This document shows positions 39,479 through 47,698 of a stretch of 64,000 nt of DNA, one piece after another. The DNA is from Erythrobacter sp. SCN 62-14 (GTDB lineage Bacteria > Pseudomonadota > Alphaproteobacteria > Sphingomonadales > Sphingomonadaceae), in the NCBI GenBank assembly GCA_001724215.1, contig MEDW01000002.1, forward strand, positions 1 through 64,000. The letters run 5' to 3'. The notes beneath the pieces are model-generated. The model was not told the origin of the DNA. It searched no databases and saw nothing but the letters and a program-made list of their open reading frames with translations. The translations under genes were made by a program, and so were the position numbers. Each line of letters opens with the position of its first letter. Position 1 is the stretch's first letter.

Positions 39479-42118
39479 TCAGGCCACCTTTCCGAGCAGT
39501 TGGGCGCGCACATCTTTGCCGTCCACCTGCTTTTCGACCATCAAAAACAGCCCCTTCCCCGCGCTGGCCTTTTCCCAAAGGGCTCCAATCGCTCGCTTCT
39601 CATCGGTGTCAGCAGCGTCGGTCAGGTGCGCCCCCTTGTATTCGACGACCAGTATCGAGCCGCTGGTGAGTTCGGCCACGAAATCGGGATAGAACCGGCC
39701 TGACGCCGTTGGCAGCCAGAACGCGTTGGGATGCCGAGGAACATTCCTGATCCAGTGTTTCACCTGCGGGAGGCTGTCGATCATCTTGGCGCAGTGCAGT
39801 TCCTCACCGTCCTCTGCACCGTCGAACGCGGGAACCTGATCCCAGCCGGTGAAATGCTTCGAGAACCGGTAGGAGCCGCGATAGGTTCGGACGCCTGCAA
39901 ACATGTCGTCAGCAAACAGGAAGCCGTTATCAAGTGAGATTTCCGGCTTCGCTTCCGGCGCAAACAGCGACCTCTGATAGACACCCTCCCGCTCTTTCGA
40001 CCGGATTTGCGCGATGCGTTCCTTCACCTTCCGGGCCAACGGATATTTGCACTGCATCAATGCCGACAAAGGGATGTTGCGCGGGCCTGTCAGGTAGCCA
40101 ACAAGCTCGGTCAGCCATCGCACCAGCTCCCCCTGCCCGATGAATTTGTCTCGCACCTGCCGGTCGAGGAACAGGACTAGGGTTTGCTCGCTCCAGCCCT
40201 CCACGGGGATGTCGAGCAGAAGCTGGGCGCTTTGATCTGCGTGCTTCACGAACAGCTTTTGCTGGTCGATGTCGATCTCGAAGGTATCCGCCGTCGCCTG
40301 AATGGAAAAGTCCTTGGCCTCCAGCTTCGGGGAGTGATCGGCCAGAGACCAATCGTGGTATTCCATGAGGAGATCAGTATCGGCCAGCTCAAGCTCGCCC
40401 TGCACCCACGCCATCAGGGCCGGAACGACGAACCTCTCGCCCCTCTCTGCTGGCGAAGCTGCTTCACGATGCTCCGCCTCATAGCTGGCGACTTCTTTCT
40501 CGAACCCGCCTGCCTCAGCTTCCGGCAATGCAGCGACGAGCTTTGCCTTCTCGGCCGGGCTGAGAAACCCGGTGATCTTGACGACCGCCTTCCCATCAAC
40601 TCCTGTCGTGACGCGCACCTTCGATGGCGCTGCCGCTTCCAATCCCCTCAACGCATTCGGGTCCACGTCGATGGTGGTTGTCATACTGGGCTTAGGACGG
40701 CGAACCTGCCCGAAAAGCCCCTCATTCAGATCGATCTGCTCCGCCTGAATGTTGTCCTGTGCCTCGCTCTCCTCAAAGCCCATCGACACCAGCCGGTCTT
40801 TCAAGGCGTTTGCGGCATCAGAGAAGGACTTGGAGGTCAGATTGGCATAGGCCCGGTTCAGCGACGGGATCGACCGCTCTTTGGCGTAGGGCATCCGCAG
40901 AACACGGCCCAGAAGCTGCTCCGCATCCGTCGCGCTGTGAATGTTGGCGACCGAGCAGAAAACATAGGCGAAGGAGCAATCCCAGCCCTCTTTCAATGCT
41001 TCGACCGTGATGATGAAATCAATCGGGCAGTCGGGGTCGAAAAGGTTGATCCCATCCAGTTCACGCTGATCGCCAGTGGCAACGGCAATGCGGTGCTCTT
41101 CGATCCCCTCAGCGTCGATCAAATGCTGCTTGAGGACGGCGACGTTGACCTCCTCATCCTTGTTCTGGGCCTGAAACAGCACAAGCGGACGGAGATAGTC
41201 GCGATCTCGGCGCGCATCCTCAGCAAGTTCCGCCCGCTTGGAAATCGCCGCCGTCACCGCAGACTGCCATGTCTGATGCTCCGACAGCATGACCGGCAGC
41301 TTGATCATCTGCGCGTCTTTCAGCTCTTGGGCCGAGACAGAGTGCAGAATGTTGGAATTGGTGCGCGGAGTGGCCGTGAACTCGATTATTGCCGTCGGGT
41401 TGACCCGGCTTTGCATCTCACGGGAAAGCCCGGTCACGGCCTTGTGCGCCTCATCGACAATCATGAGCGGCTGATGCAGGTGCATCAGATTGGCGAACGA
41501 GAACTTGATGGTGGCCGCGCCCGGGCCATCCTCGATCAGCTCCATTCCTGGCATCTTGTCTGGAACGCCAGTGAAATGCGGCTCCAGCATCTCGTGGTGA
41601 GCATAGACCTTGCGGCCCTCGGTATCCTTCACCCTCAGGGTCTGGATGGTGGCAACCACCACACAGCAATTCGACCGCAGATCATGCGGCAGAAGCTGGG
41701 TGAAATCGCCAATATCGAACACGCGGACGCGACCGGCGAAGGCGTCGTCCAATGCAGCGCGATAAGGGTGGCGGGGATTTTTCAGCGCATCCACAGTCTG
41801 CTTGCGGATCGTGGTGGACGGCACCAGCCACAGCACGAGCGGGAAATCGCGCTCGATCCACGTTTCCTTGGCAATGTTGACCGCATGGGCTGCCAGCACG
41901 GTCTTGCCGCCGCCAGTTGGCAGTCGGAGGCAGACATACGGCGTCTCCTCCTGCCCGTTGAGCGCCTTGTAGCTGCCTGCGAACCCTTTCAGGCGCTTCG
42001 CCATCTCCGGCTCGGCAACGATGCTTTCGTAAGCCGTGCGCGGACCTTCGACACGAGCCTTCTCGAAAAACCGCCGCAGCGTGCCGAGGGTCTGGCGCTG
42101 ATAGGTCTTGAGTTCCAT
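39479..42118 (-). CDS. res: Type III restriction endonuclease subunit R (SF2 helicase plus nuclease)
   Basis: LRLPTGGGKTVLAAH, IVDEAHKA, YPDFVAELTSGSILVVEYKG (PD-(D/E)XK-like C-terminus). Confidence 0.9.
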   Translation of the reverse strand: MELKTYQRQTLGTLRRFFEKARVEGPRTAYESIVAEPEMAKRLKGFAGSYKALNGQEETPYVCLRLPTGGGKTVLAAHAVNIAKETWIERDFPLVLWLVPSTTIRKQTVDALKNPRHPYRAALDDAFAGRVRVFDIGDFTQLLPHDLRSNCCVVVATIQTLRVKDTEGRKVYAHHEMLEPHFTGVPDKMPGMELIEDGPGAATIKFSFANLMHLHQPLMIVDEAHKAVTGLSREMQSRVNPTAIIEFTATPRTNSNILHSVSAQELKDAQMIKLPVMLSEHQTWQSAVTAAISKRAELAEDARRDRDYLRPLVLFQAQNKDEEVNVAVLKQHLIDAEGIEEHRIAVATGDQRELDGINLFDPDCPIDFIITVEALKEGWDCSFAYVFCSVANIHSATDAEQLLGRVLRMPYAKERSIPSLNRAYANLTSKSFSDAANALKDRLVSMGFEESEAQDNIQAEQIDLNEGLFGQVRRPKPSMTTTIDVDPNALRGLEAAAPSKVRVTTGVDGKAVVKITGFLSPAEKAKLVAALPEAEAGGFEKEVASYEAEHREAASPAERGERFVVPALMAWVQGELELADTDLLMEYHDWSLADHSPKLEAKDFSIQATADTFEIDIDQQKLFVKHADQSAQLLLDIPVEGWSEQTLVLFLDRQVRDKFIGQGELVRWLTELVGYLTGPRNIPLSALMQCKYPLARKVKERIAQIRSKEREGVYQRSLFAPEAKPEISLDNGFLFADDMFAGVRTYRGSYRFSKHFTGWDQVPAFDGAEDGEELHCAKMIDSLPQVKHWIRNVPRHPNAFWLPTASGRFYPDFVAELTSGSILVVEYKGAHLTDAADTDEKRAIGALWEKASAGKGLFLMVEKQVDGKDVRAQLLGKVA

Positions 42119-43647
42119 TATGCCCGCGCCTTCACGTCATAGGGGGTCTGCTTGAAGGTGATTTGCTCGCTTTCCAGCGTCGCGTCAGACAGCGCGGAGC
42201 GTTCGCCATAGACGGTCATGGGACCAGCAAAGGCATCCGGCAAAGCAGCACGGATCACGGCAAGAGTTTTGCGGGTCAGCACATTGCCCCCGCCGACCGA
42301 CTTGTCTCCGAGAATGCCGTTGTAGAGCAGCGCATAAGCTCGTCCGTCCTGCACGCCGAGGACTGGCGACAACGGGTCGGGCTCCGCCCAAGGCTGGCGG
42401 GTTTCTGAGAACCACACGTGCGCGGCGAGCACAGGGAATTTGATGTCGGGGCGTATTTGACCTGTTTCGTCGAAAACCGGAGCGCCGAGCCGAAAGTATC
42501 GAAAGCCCCCTCCGCCGTGCCAACTGACCGCACCTGAGATGCCGCCTTGCTCGCCGTCCACGACCTTTTTGAGACGCGGCTGACAATGGGTCGCCGCATG
42601 GTTTCCCATTTCGATGCCGATGTATCGACGGCCCATTTTGTGAGCGACGGCTGCCGTCGTGCCGGAGCCGAGGAAGCTGTCGAGCACCAGATCGCCGGGA
42701 TTGGTGGAGATATGGAGAATGCGCTGGATAAGACGTTCGGGCTTCGGAGTGTCAAAAACGTCCCCAAGTTCGAGCTTAAGAACCTCGCGCTTGGCCTCTT
42801 GGTTGTGCCCGACTTCATTATGAAGCCATACTGTTTGCGGCGTAAGACCGCCCATCTCCGAGAGATATTTTTTCAACCTCGGCATACGATTACCCTCAGG
42901 CCCAAACCAAAGCCTGCCTTCCCGTTGCAGGACTTCAATGTTTTCCTTTGGTCGGCTCCAGCTACGCCCTCTAGCTGGATAAACTTCTTTTCCAGACGGA
43001 GTTACCAACGCCCAATAATCCCGATCCCGATGCTCGGCTCGTGTTAAATCCGTCGATGCCCACGGCCCGCGAGGATCATTGTCAGGATTGGTGTATCTCT
43101 GATCCATTGCTTCGGTCCGAGGCAAAGCAATCGGAGTCCAATTTTCTTTGTTTTTGGCCGAACACAGAACGTGGTCGTGACTATCGCTGATCCATCGTGC
43201 ATCATTCTGCGGCGAGAATTTTTTCTGCCAAATGATATTCGCGACGAAGTTCCGCCGTCCGAAAACCTCGTCCATGATGACCTTGAGGTAGTGTCCCTCA
43301 TTATCGTCGATACTCACCCAGATACTGCCGTCTTCAGCGAGCAATTCGCGTAGCAATTCCAGCCGAGGCCAGATCATCGCCAGCCATTTGCTGTGCTCAA
43401 GATTGTCATCGTAATGCTCAAAGGCCGAGCGGGTGTTGTAGGGAGGGTCAATGTAGATGCATTTCACCTGTCCCGCGTAGAAGGGGAGCAAGGCCTTCAG
43501 AGCATCAAGGTTGTCGCCCTGAATAAGCATGTTACCGGTGTCGCGGTCGCCGTAACTGAGATCAGGGACTTCCTCCAAAAGCCGGTATGGCACCCGCGCA
43601 GCAGCCCGAACGTCATCCTCTCTCGTCAACCATCGCAAAGTCGGCAT
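42118..43647 (-). CDS. mod: Type III DNA methyltransferase subunit M (N6-adenine)
   Basis: IYIDPPYNT catalytic motif, DSFLGSGTTAAVAHKMGRRYIGIE SAM motif; TAATG overlap with res. Confidence 0.92.
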   Translation of the reverse strand: MPTLRWLTREDDVRAAARVPYRLLEEVPDLSYGDRDTGNMLIQGDNLDALKALLPFYAGQVKCIYIDPPYNTRSAFEHYDDNLEHSKWLAMIWPRLELLRELLAEDGSIWVSIDDNEGHYLKVIMDEVFGRRNFVANIIWQKKFSPQNDARWISDSHDHVLCSAKNKENWTPIALPRTEAMDQRYTNPDNDPRGPWASTDLTRAEHRDRDYWALVTPSGKEVYPARGRSWSRPKENIEVLQREGRLWFGPEGNRMPRLKKYLSEMGGLTPQTVWLHNEVGHNQEAKREVLKLELGDVFDTPKPERLIQRILHISTNPGDLVLDSFLGSGTTAAVAHKMGRRYIGIEMGNHAATHCQPRLKKVVDGEQGGISGAVSWHGGGGFRYFRLGAPVFDETGQIRPDIKFPVLAAHVWFSETRQPWAEPDPLSPVLGVQDGRAYALLYNGILGDKSVGGGNVLTRKTLAVIRAALPDAFAGPMTVYGERSALSDATLESEQITFKQTPYDVKARA

Positions 43648-43754
43648 TAGCTGCTAGTCGCCCTCGTCCCTAAACGCTTGATTGCCCTCCCTATCCGATT
43701 TGCCGCAGCGATGGAAACTACATCGCCGACATTGGCGGGGAACAGCGCGATGAT

Positions 43755-43778
43755 CTTTGTGCAGTTAATTGCACAAAG
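43755..43778. promoter_or_regulatory. Inverted repeat CTTTGTGCA-GTTAAT-TGCACAAAG upstream of mod
   Basis: 9-bp perfect arms; contains TGCAGTTAATTGCA, one mismatch from a motif found twice more in the element. Confidence 0.5.
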
Positions 43779-43793
43779 ACGCGGAACGCACGG

Positions 43794-44096
43794 TCAGCCT
43801 TGACCACTGGTTCGAATTTCAAGGGCACGCACCTGCGCCCTGAGACCTTCCAGCTCCTGACCGAGCACTTTGACCTGCTGATAGAGTTCTGGCGTCACGA
43901 AATCCGGCACGGTTTGGTCAGCTTCAATGCTCTGCTGAAGCCGGGCGACGATCTCGCTGTTCAGCGAGCGCCCATTTTGCCGCGCTGACGCATCCAGAGC
44001 CTCCTTGAGATCAGGAGGCATCCGCAAACCATAAGGGGTGATGTTGGCCATGGGTGCACCAGCCGATGGGGCTTTGCGGGGTGGAGTTCCAGTCAT
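43794..44096 (-). CDS. Arc-type ribbon-helix-helix DNA-binding protein
   Basis: YGLRMPPDLKEALDASARQNGRSLNSEIVARLQQSIE; the track ORF extends spuriously to 44639; start 44096 or 44051. Confidence 0.85.
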   Translation of the reverse strand: MTGTPPRKAPSAGAPMANITPYGLRMPPDLKEALDASARQNGRSLNSEIVARLQQSIEADQTVPDFVTPELYQQVKVLGQELEGLRAQVRALEIRTSGQG

Positions 44097-44107
44097 GGCT
44101 ACACAGA

Positions 44108-44158
44108 AGCTCATTTTAGCTCTTGCCTCAATACATACAGTGTAGCTACATTGTAGCT
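44108..44158. promoter_or_regulatory. Candidate RHH operator with phased AGCT cores
   Basis: AGCT at 44108, 44118, 44144, 44155 (10/26/11 spacing); palindrome TGTAGCTACA at 44141-44150; lies between divergent RHH genes. Confidence 0.55.
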
Positions 44159-44178
44159 CTTTTGATGGAGTGAAAGCT

Positions 44179-44340
44179 ATGCAGACGCAACCCGTGCACC
44201 CCACGAGCCTGAGATTGCCGACCGATCTGAAGGCGAAGCTGAAAGATCGTGCGATCATCAACCGGCGCTCGCTGACCGGCGAAATCATCGCGACCTTGGA
44301 AAAGGCAATGGCAGTCGATCCGGAGGAGGCCGCACGATGA
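44179..44340 (+). CDS. Small Arc-type ribbon-helix-helix protein (53 aa), absent from ORF track
   Basis: MQTQPVHPTSLRLPTDLKAKLKDRAIINRRSLTGEIIATLEKAMAVDPEEAAR; ATGA overlap with the downstream recombinase. Confidence 0.85.
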   Translation: MQTQPVHPTSLRLPTDLKAKLKDRAIINRRSLTGEIIATLEKAMAVDPEEAAR

Positions 44341-46007
44341 GCCAGCCGCCCCGCGCCGCGATTTACGCGAGGTATTCGACCGACATGCAGAATGAGCGGT
44401 CGATTGAGGATCAAATAGACCTTTGCCGTGCCTACGCGGCTCGCCAAGGGCTGATCGTCGTTGACGTTTTCGAAGATAGAGCCGTCTCGGGTGCGTCCAT
44501 GCACAATCGACCGGGCATTAAATCCCTGCTCGCGAAGGCTGCAACTGGACGCTTCAACGTCGTCCTCGCTGAAAGCATGAGCCGGATTGCGCGCGATCAG
44601 GAAGATCGCGCAGCCATCAGAAAGCGTCTCCAGTTCCAAGGCATCACATTAATGACGCCGAGCGATGGGGTGGTGACGCCTCTGACAGACGGCATCCGCG
44701 CCGTGATTGACAGCCAGTATATCGAAGACCTCAAGGGCATGATCCGCCGAGGAATGACTGGTCTGGCGCGGCAGGGAAAGTCAGCCGGAGGCAGAGCTTA
44801 TGGCTATCGGGCCAATCCCTTGGCCAAAGGAGAGTTGCTCGTGGCCGAAGGCGAGGCCGAAATCGTGCAGCATGTATTCCGCTCGTTTGTGAAAGGAGCA
44901 TCCCCCCAAGCGATTTGCCACGAGTTAAACGCGAGACGTATTGTGCCGCCACGAGGAGGCGGGCACTGGCACCCCTCCGCCCTGCTCGGGATGGAGGCCC
45001 GAGGTAGCGGCATTCTTCGCAATCCCATCTACGTGGGACGTCCTGTGTGGAACAAAAACAGGATGCTGAAAGACCCTGACACCGGGAAGCGCGTTTCACG
45101 GCCCAATGCTGCAGAAGAATGGCTGCATCAGGACGCTCCTCATCTTCGTCTCGTTTCGGACGAACTATTCGAGAAGGCTCAGTCCCTGCTACAAGCTCGC
45201 TCACATCGTAAGCGTGACGAAAACTTCGGCGTCCACAAGCGCCCGCAATATCTTTTGTCTGGCTTGCTCAAGTGTGCCGCCTGCGGATCAGGCATGGTCC
45301 GGTGCGGTAAAGATAAGTCAGGCAAGACCCGGCTGAAATGCTCACTTCACCACGGCAGCAAGAGTTGCCCAAACCCAAAGAGCTTTTACGCCGAAGACGT
45401 GGAAGCCTTGGTCATCGACAGCCTCACCAAGGAACTTGCCAGCCCTTCACAAATCTACGGCTACGCCAAGACCTTTATGGAGGAACGCCAAGCTAAGGCA
45501 GCTCATGAAAACCAGCGACGCAAAGCGATCGAGAGCCGCTTGAAGGCCATCGAAAAGGAGAGCACCAAGCTGGTGGACCTCATGATCGGTGGCGTTGGCG
45601 ATGTAGAGACGCTCGGGGCCAAGTCTAAAGAACTAGGTCGGGAACGAGATGACTTGCGAGTTGAGCTGGCGAGCCTTCCCGAAGCGAGCAACGTGTCCGT
45701 GCATCCAGCCGCCATAAAGCACTTCGCCAGCAAGTTGGCGGGCTCTCGTGCCAAACTCGAATATGCCCTCCACATGCTTGATGACATGGGCGAGCTTCAA
45801 CGCATCGTCCGAGGCATCATCAAGTCCGTGACACTCTCCAAGGACCACGACGGAGTGACCTGCATCTTTGTCGAGAGCTATTTGGAGCCGTTCCTTACGG
45901 AACCGGGAACCCACGAACAAGGCTTTGGCCAATCGGGGGGTTATACCGTTGGTAGCGGAGGAGGGACTCGAACCCCCGACACGCGGATTATGATTCCGCT
46001 GCTCTAA
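44337..46007 (+). CDS. Large serine recombinase (resolvase plus recombinase plus zinc-ribbon domains)
   Basis: AAIYARYSTDMQNERSIEDQI, ESMSRIARDQED, GLLKCAACGSGM...CSLHHGSKSC; stop lies in the tRNA gene. Confidence 0.95.
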   Translation: MSQPPRAAIYARYSTDMQNERSIEDQIDLCRAYAARQGLIVVDVFEDRAVSGASMHNRPGIKSLLAKAATGRFNVVLAESMSRIARDQEDRAAIRKRLQFQGITLMTPSDGVVTPLTDGIRAVIDSQYIEDLKGMIRRGMTGLARQGKSAGGRAYGYRANPLAKGELLVAEGEAEIVQHVFRSFVKGASPQAICHELNARRIVPPRGGGHWHPSALLGMEARGSGILRNPIYVGRPVWNKNRMLKDPDTGKRVSRPNAAEEWLHQDAPHLRLVSDELFEKAQSLLQARSHRKRDENFGVHKRPQYLLSGLLKCAACGSGMVRCGKDKSGKTRLKCSLHHGSKSCPNPKSFYAEDVEALVIDSLTKELASPSQIYGYAKTFMEERQAKAAHENQRRKAIESRLKAIEKESTKLVDLMIGGVGDVETLGAKSKELGRERDDLRVELASLPEASNVSVHPAAIKHFASKLAGSRAKLEYALHMLDDMGELQRIVRGIIKSVTLSKDHDGVTCIFVESYLEPFLTEPGTHEQGFGQSGGYTVGSGGGTRTPDTRIMIPLL

Positions 46008-46026
46008 CCGGCTGAGCTACTCCGCC
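45950..46026 (-). tRNA. tRNA with CAT anticodon, probably elongator tRNA-Met
   Basis: GGCGGAGTAGCTCAGCCGGTTAGAGCAGCGGAATCATAATCCGCGTGTCGGGGGTTCGAGTCCCTCCTCCGCTACCA; cloverleaf arms and encoded CCA. Confidence 0.92.
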
Positions 46027-46101
46027 CCGAAAGGCTGCTGCGGCGCGAGGCCGCTGAGCGAAGCGGGCCTTTAAGCAAGAGCAGCGTCAGGGTCAACCAC
46101 T

Positions 46102-46620
46102 TTAGAGAGCCGCGCGCCCGCGAAAAGCGCTCCGCTTTATCAGCTCCCACGGCCCGCCCTTGTAAAGGTGCAGTTCGAGCGCGGGAAAGGCGAAGCGGCG
46201 CTGTGTTAGGGTGGGCGCGAGCGCGGCTTGCAGTGCCCTCGCCTCGCGCTTGGTCACCTTGTTCTGGATGGTGATGTGGGGGCGCGGCTCGTGGAGGTCT
46301 TGGGCGGTCAGACTGCCGTGAAAATGCTCGGCGATGACGCTGCGCAGGGTGAGCAATTGCGGACTGGCAAGCGCAATCGCGGTGCCGGTGCCGAGGTCCA
46401 TGAGGCCGGTGATCTCGGCCTGCGGTGCAGCGAATTCGCCCGTGATGCGCGGGAGGAAGCGGGTGAGTTCCTCCAAGAGCGAGGGCGCGAAGGCGTGGAA
46501 CAAAGTAACATGGGCGTGGAGGTGGTTCCTCTCCGGCGGATAATGCGCGCGGCGCAGGCCCTCGGCCCAGCCTTGGATGTCGGCCGGCAAAGCCGCGGTG
46601 ACGATGAAGGGCTGTGCCAT
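46102..46620 (-). CDS. 2'-5' RNA ligase / cyclic phosphodiesterase-like family protein
   Basis: HAHVTLFHAF and RPHITIQNKV (two HxT motifs). Confidence 0.85.
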   Translation of the reverse strand: MAQPFIVTAALPADIQGWAEGLRRAHYPPERNHLHAHVTLFHAFAPSLLEELTRFLPRITGEFAAPQAEITGLMDLGTGTAIALASPQLLTLRSVIAEHFHGSLTAQDLHEPRPHITIQNKVTKREARALQAALAPTLTQRRFAFPALELHLYKGGPWELIKRSAFRGRAAL

Positions 46621-46728
46621 CAGCCCGCTTGCCTCACATCTCGCCCCGCTCGCGGCGTGTTTGCGTGTACGCCGAGGACCGTCACGCTTGGCTGATCGCT
46701 TTGCACTTGTCTGCCACTGCCGCAGCCC

Positions 46729-47694
46729 TCACATCTCGCCTCGTTCGCGGCGGATGGCATACCACTTGGCGACATTGGCGTTGTGCTCTTCGAGTGTCTC
46801 GGCAAACCAGTGCCCACCCGTACCATCGGCCACCATGTAGAGCGCGCTCGTCGCCTCGGGGTTCAAGACCGCCGCAATGCTGGCGCGGCCCGGATTGGTG
46901 ATCGGGCCGACCGGCAGGCCAACGCGCGTATAGGTGTTGTAGCCATTGACCGCCGCGATTTCGGATTGGCGGATGCGGCGGCCGAGCGGCTTACCTTGCG
47001 TGATCGGGTAAATGATCGTCGGGTCCGCCTGCAGCAGCATGCCCTTCTTCACCCGATTGGAATAGAGCCCTGCCACCATGCGGCGTTCCTCGCTCTTGCC
47101 GGTTTCCTTCTCGACAATCGAGGCAAGGATCAGCGCATCGCGCATGGTGTCCACCGCAATGCCGGGCTTACGCTTGGCCCATTCCTCGGCAAGCGCACGG
47201 TCCATCGCCGCCTGCATCCGTTCAACCAGCTTGGCGCGAGATTGGCCGCGTTCAAAATCATAGGTGTCAGGCAGGATCGAGCCTTCGGGCGGGACGGGAA
47301 TTTCGCCAGTCAGCATCTCTTCGGCCATCAGCCGCTCCCACACGAGGATCGAGGGCATGCCTTCAGGGATGGTCACAAACCGCCGGATCACATCGCCCGA
47401 TTGAAATGCGGCGAGGATCTCGCCCTGGCTCATGCCGGGAGTGAGCAGGAATTCGCCCGCCTGGATCGGCGCCGAAGAACCGAGGAGCCGCGCCCGCAGG
47501 CGGAAGCCTTGGGCAGAGGAAATCAGCCCTTCGGCCTCCAGCTTGTCCGCCACTTGCCCCAGCGAGGAGCCCGCCGGGATGATAAAACTCGTCTCTTCGC
47601 GGATGGTGGCGCTGCCAAGCTGGCTGGCGGCATAGATCGCCGCAACGCCGAGCAAGGCAAACACCAACCCGGCAATCAGGCCGAGCCTTTTCAT
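46729..47694 (-). CDS. mltG: Endolytic transglycosylase MltG
   Basis: IPEGMPSILVWERL, ILASIVEKETGKSEERRMVAGLYSNRVKKGMLLQADPTIIY. Confidence 0.93.
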   Translation of the reverse strand: MKRLGLIAGLVFALLGVAAIYAASQLGSATIREETSFIIPAGSSLGQVADKLEAEGLISSAQGFRLRARLLGSSAPIQAGEFLLTPGMSQGEILAAFQSGDVIRRFVTIPEGMPSILVWERLMAEEMLTGEIPVPPEGSILPDTYDFERGQSRAKLVERMQAAMDRALAEEWAKRKPGIAVDTMRDALILASIVEKETGKSEERRMVAGLYSNRVKKGMLLQADPTIIYPITQGKPLGRRIRQSEIAAVNGYNTYTRVGLPVGPITNPGRASIAAVLNPEATSALYMVADGTGGHWFAETLEEHNANVAKWYAIRRERGEM

Positions 47695-47698
47695 GGCT

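Larger units (their letters stand above)
33530..45961. mobile_element. Integrated plasmid-like genomic element at the tRNA(CAT) 3' end
   Basis: 12-bp direct repeat TGGTAGCGGAGG at 33530-33541 and 45950-45961; contents include a rep-like gene with iteron-like array, tyrosine and serine recombinases, type III RM, XRE and RHH regulators. Confidence 0.75.

Noticed and set aside
45950-46026. tRNA-Ile2 (lysidine CAT) alternative for the tRNA
   Set aside because: The anticodon alone cannot exclude it, but the body resembles the alphaproteobacterial elongator tRNA-Met as remembered; covariance models for Met versus Ile2 would decide
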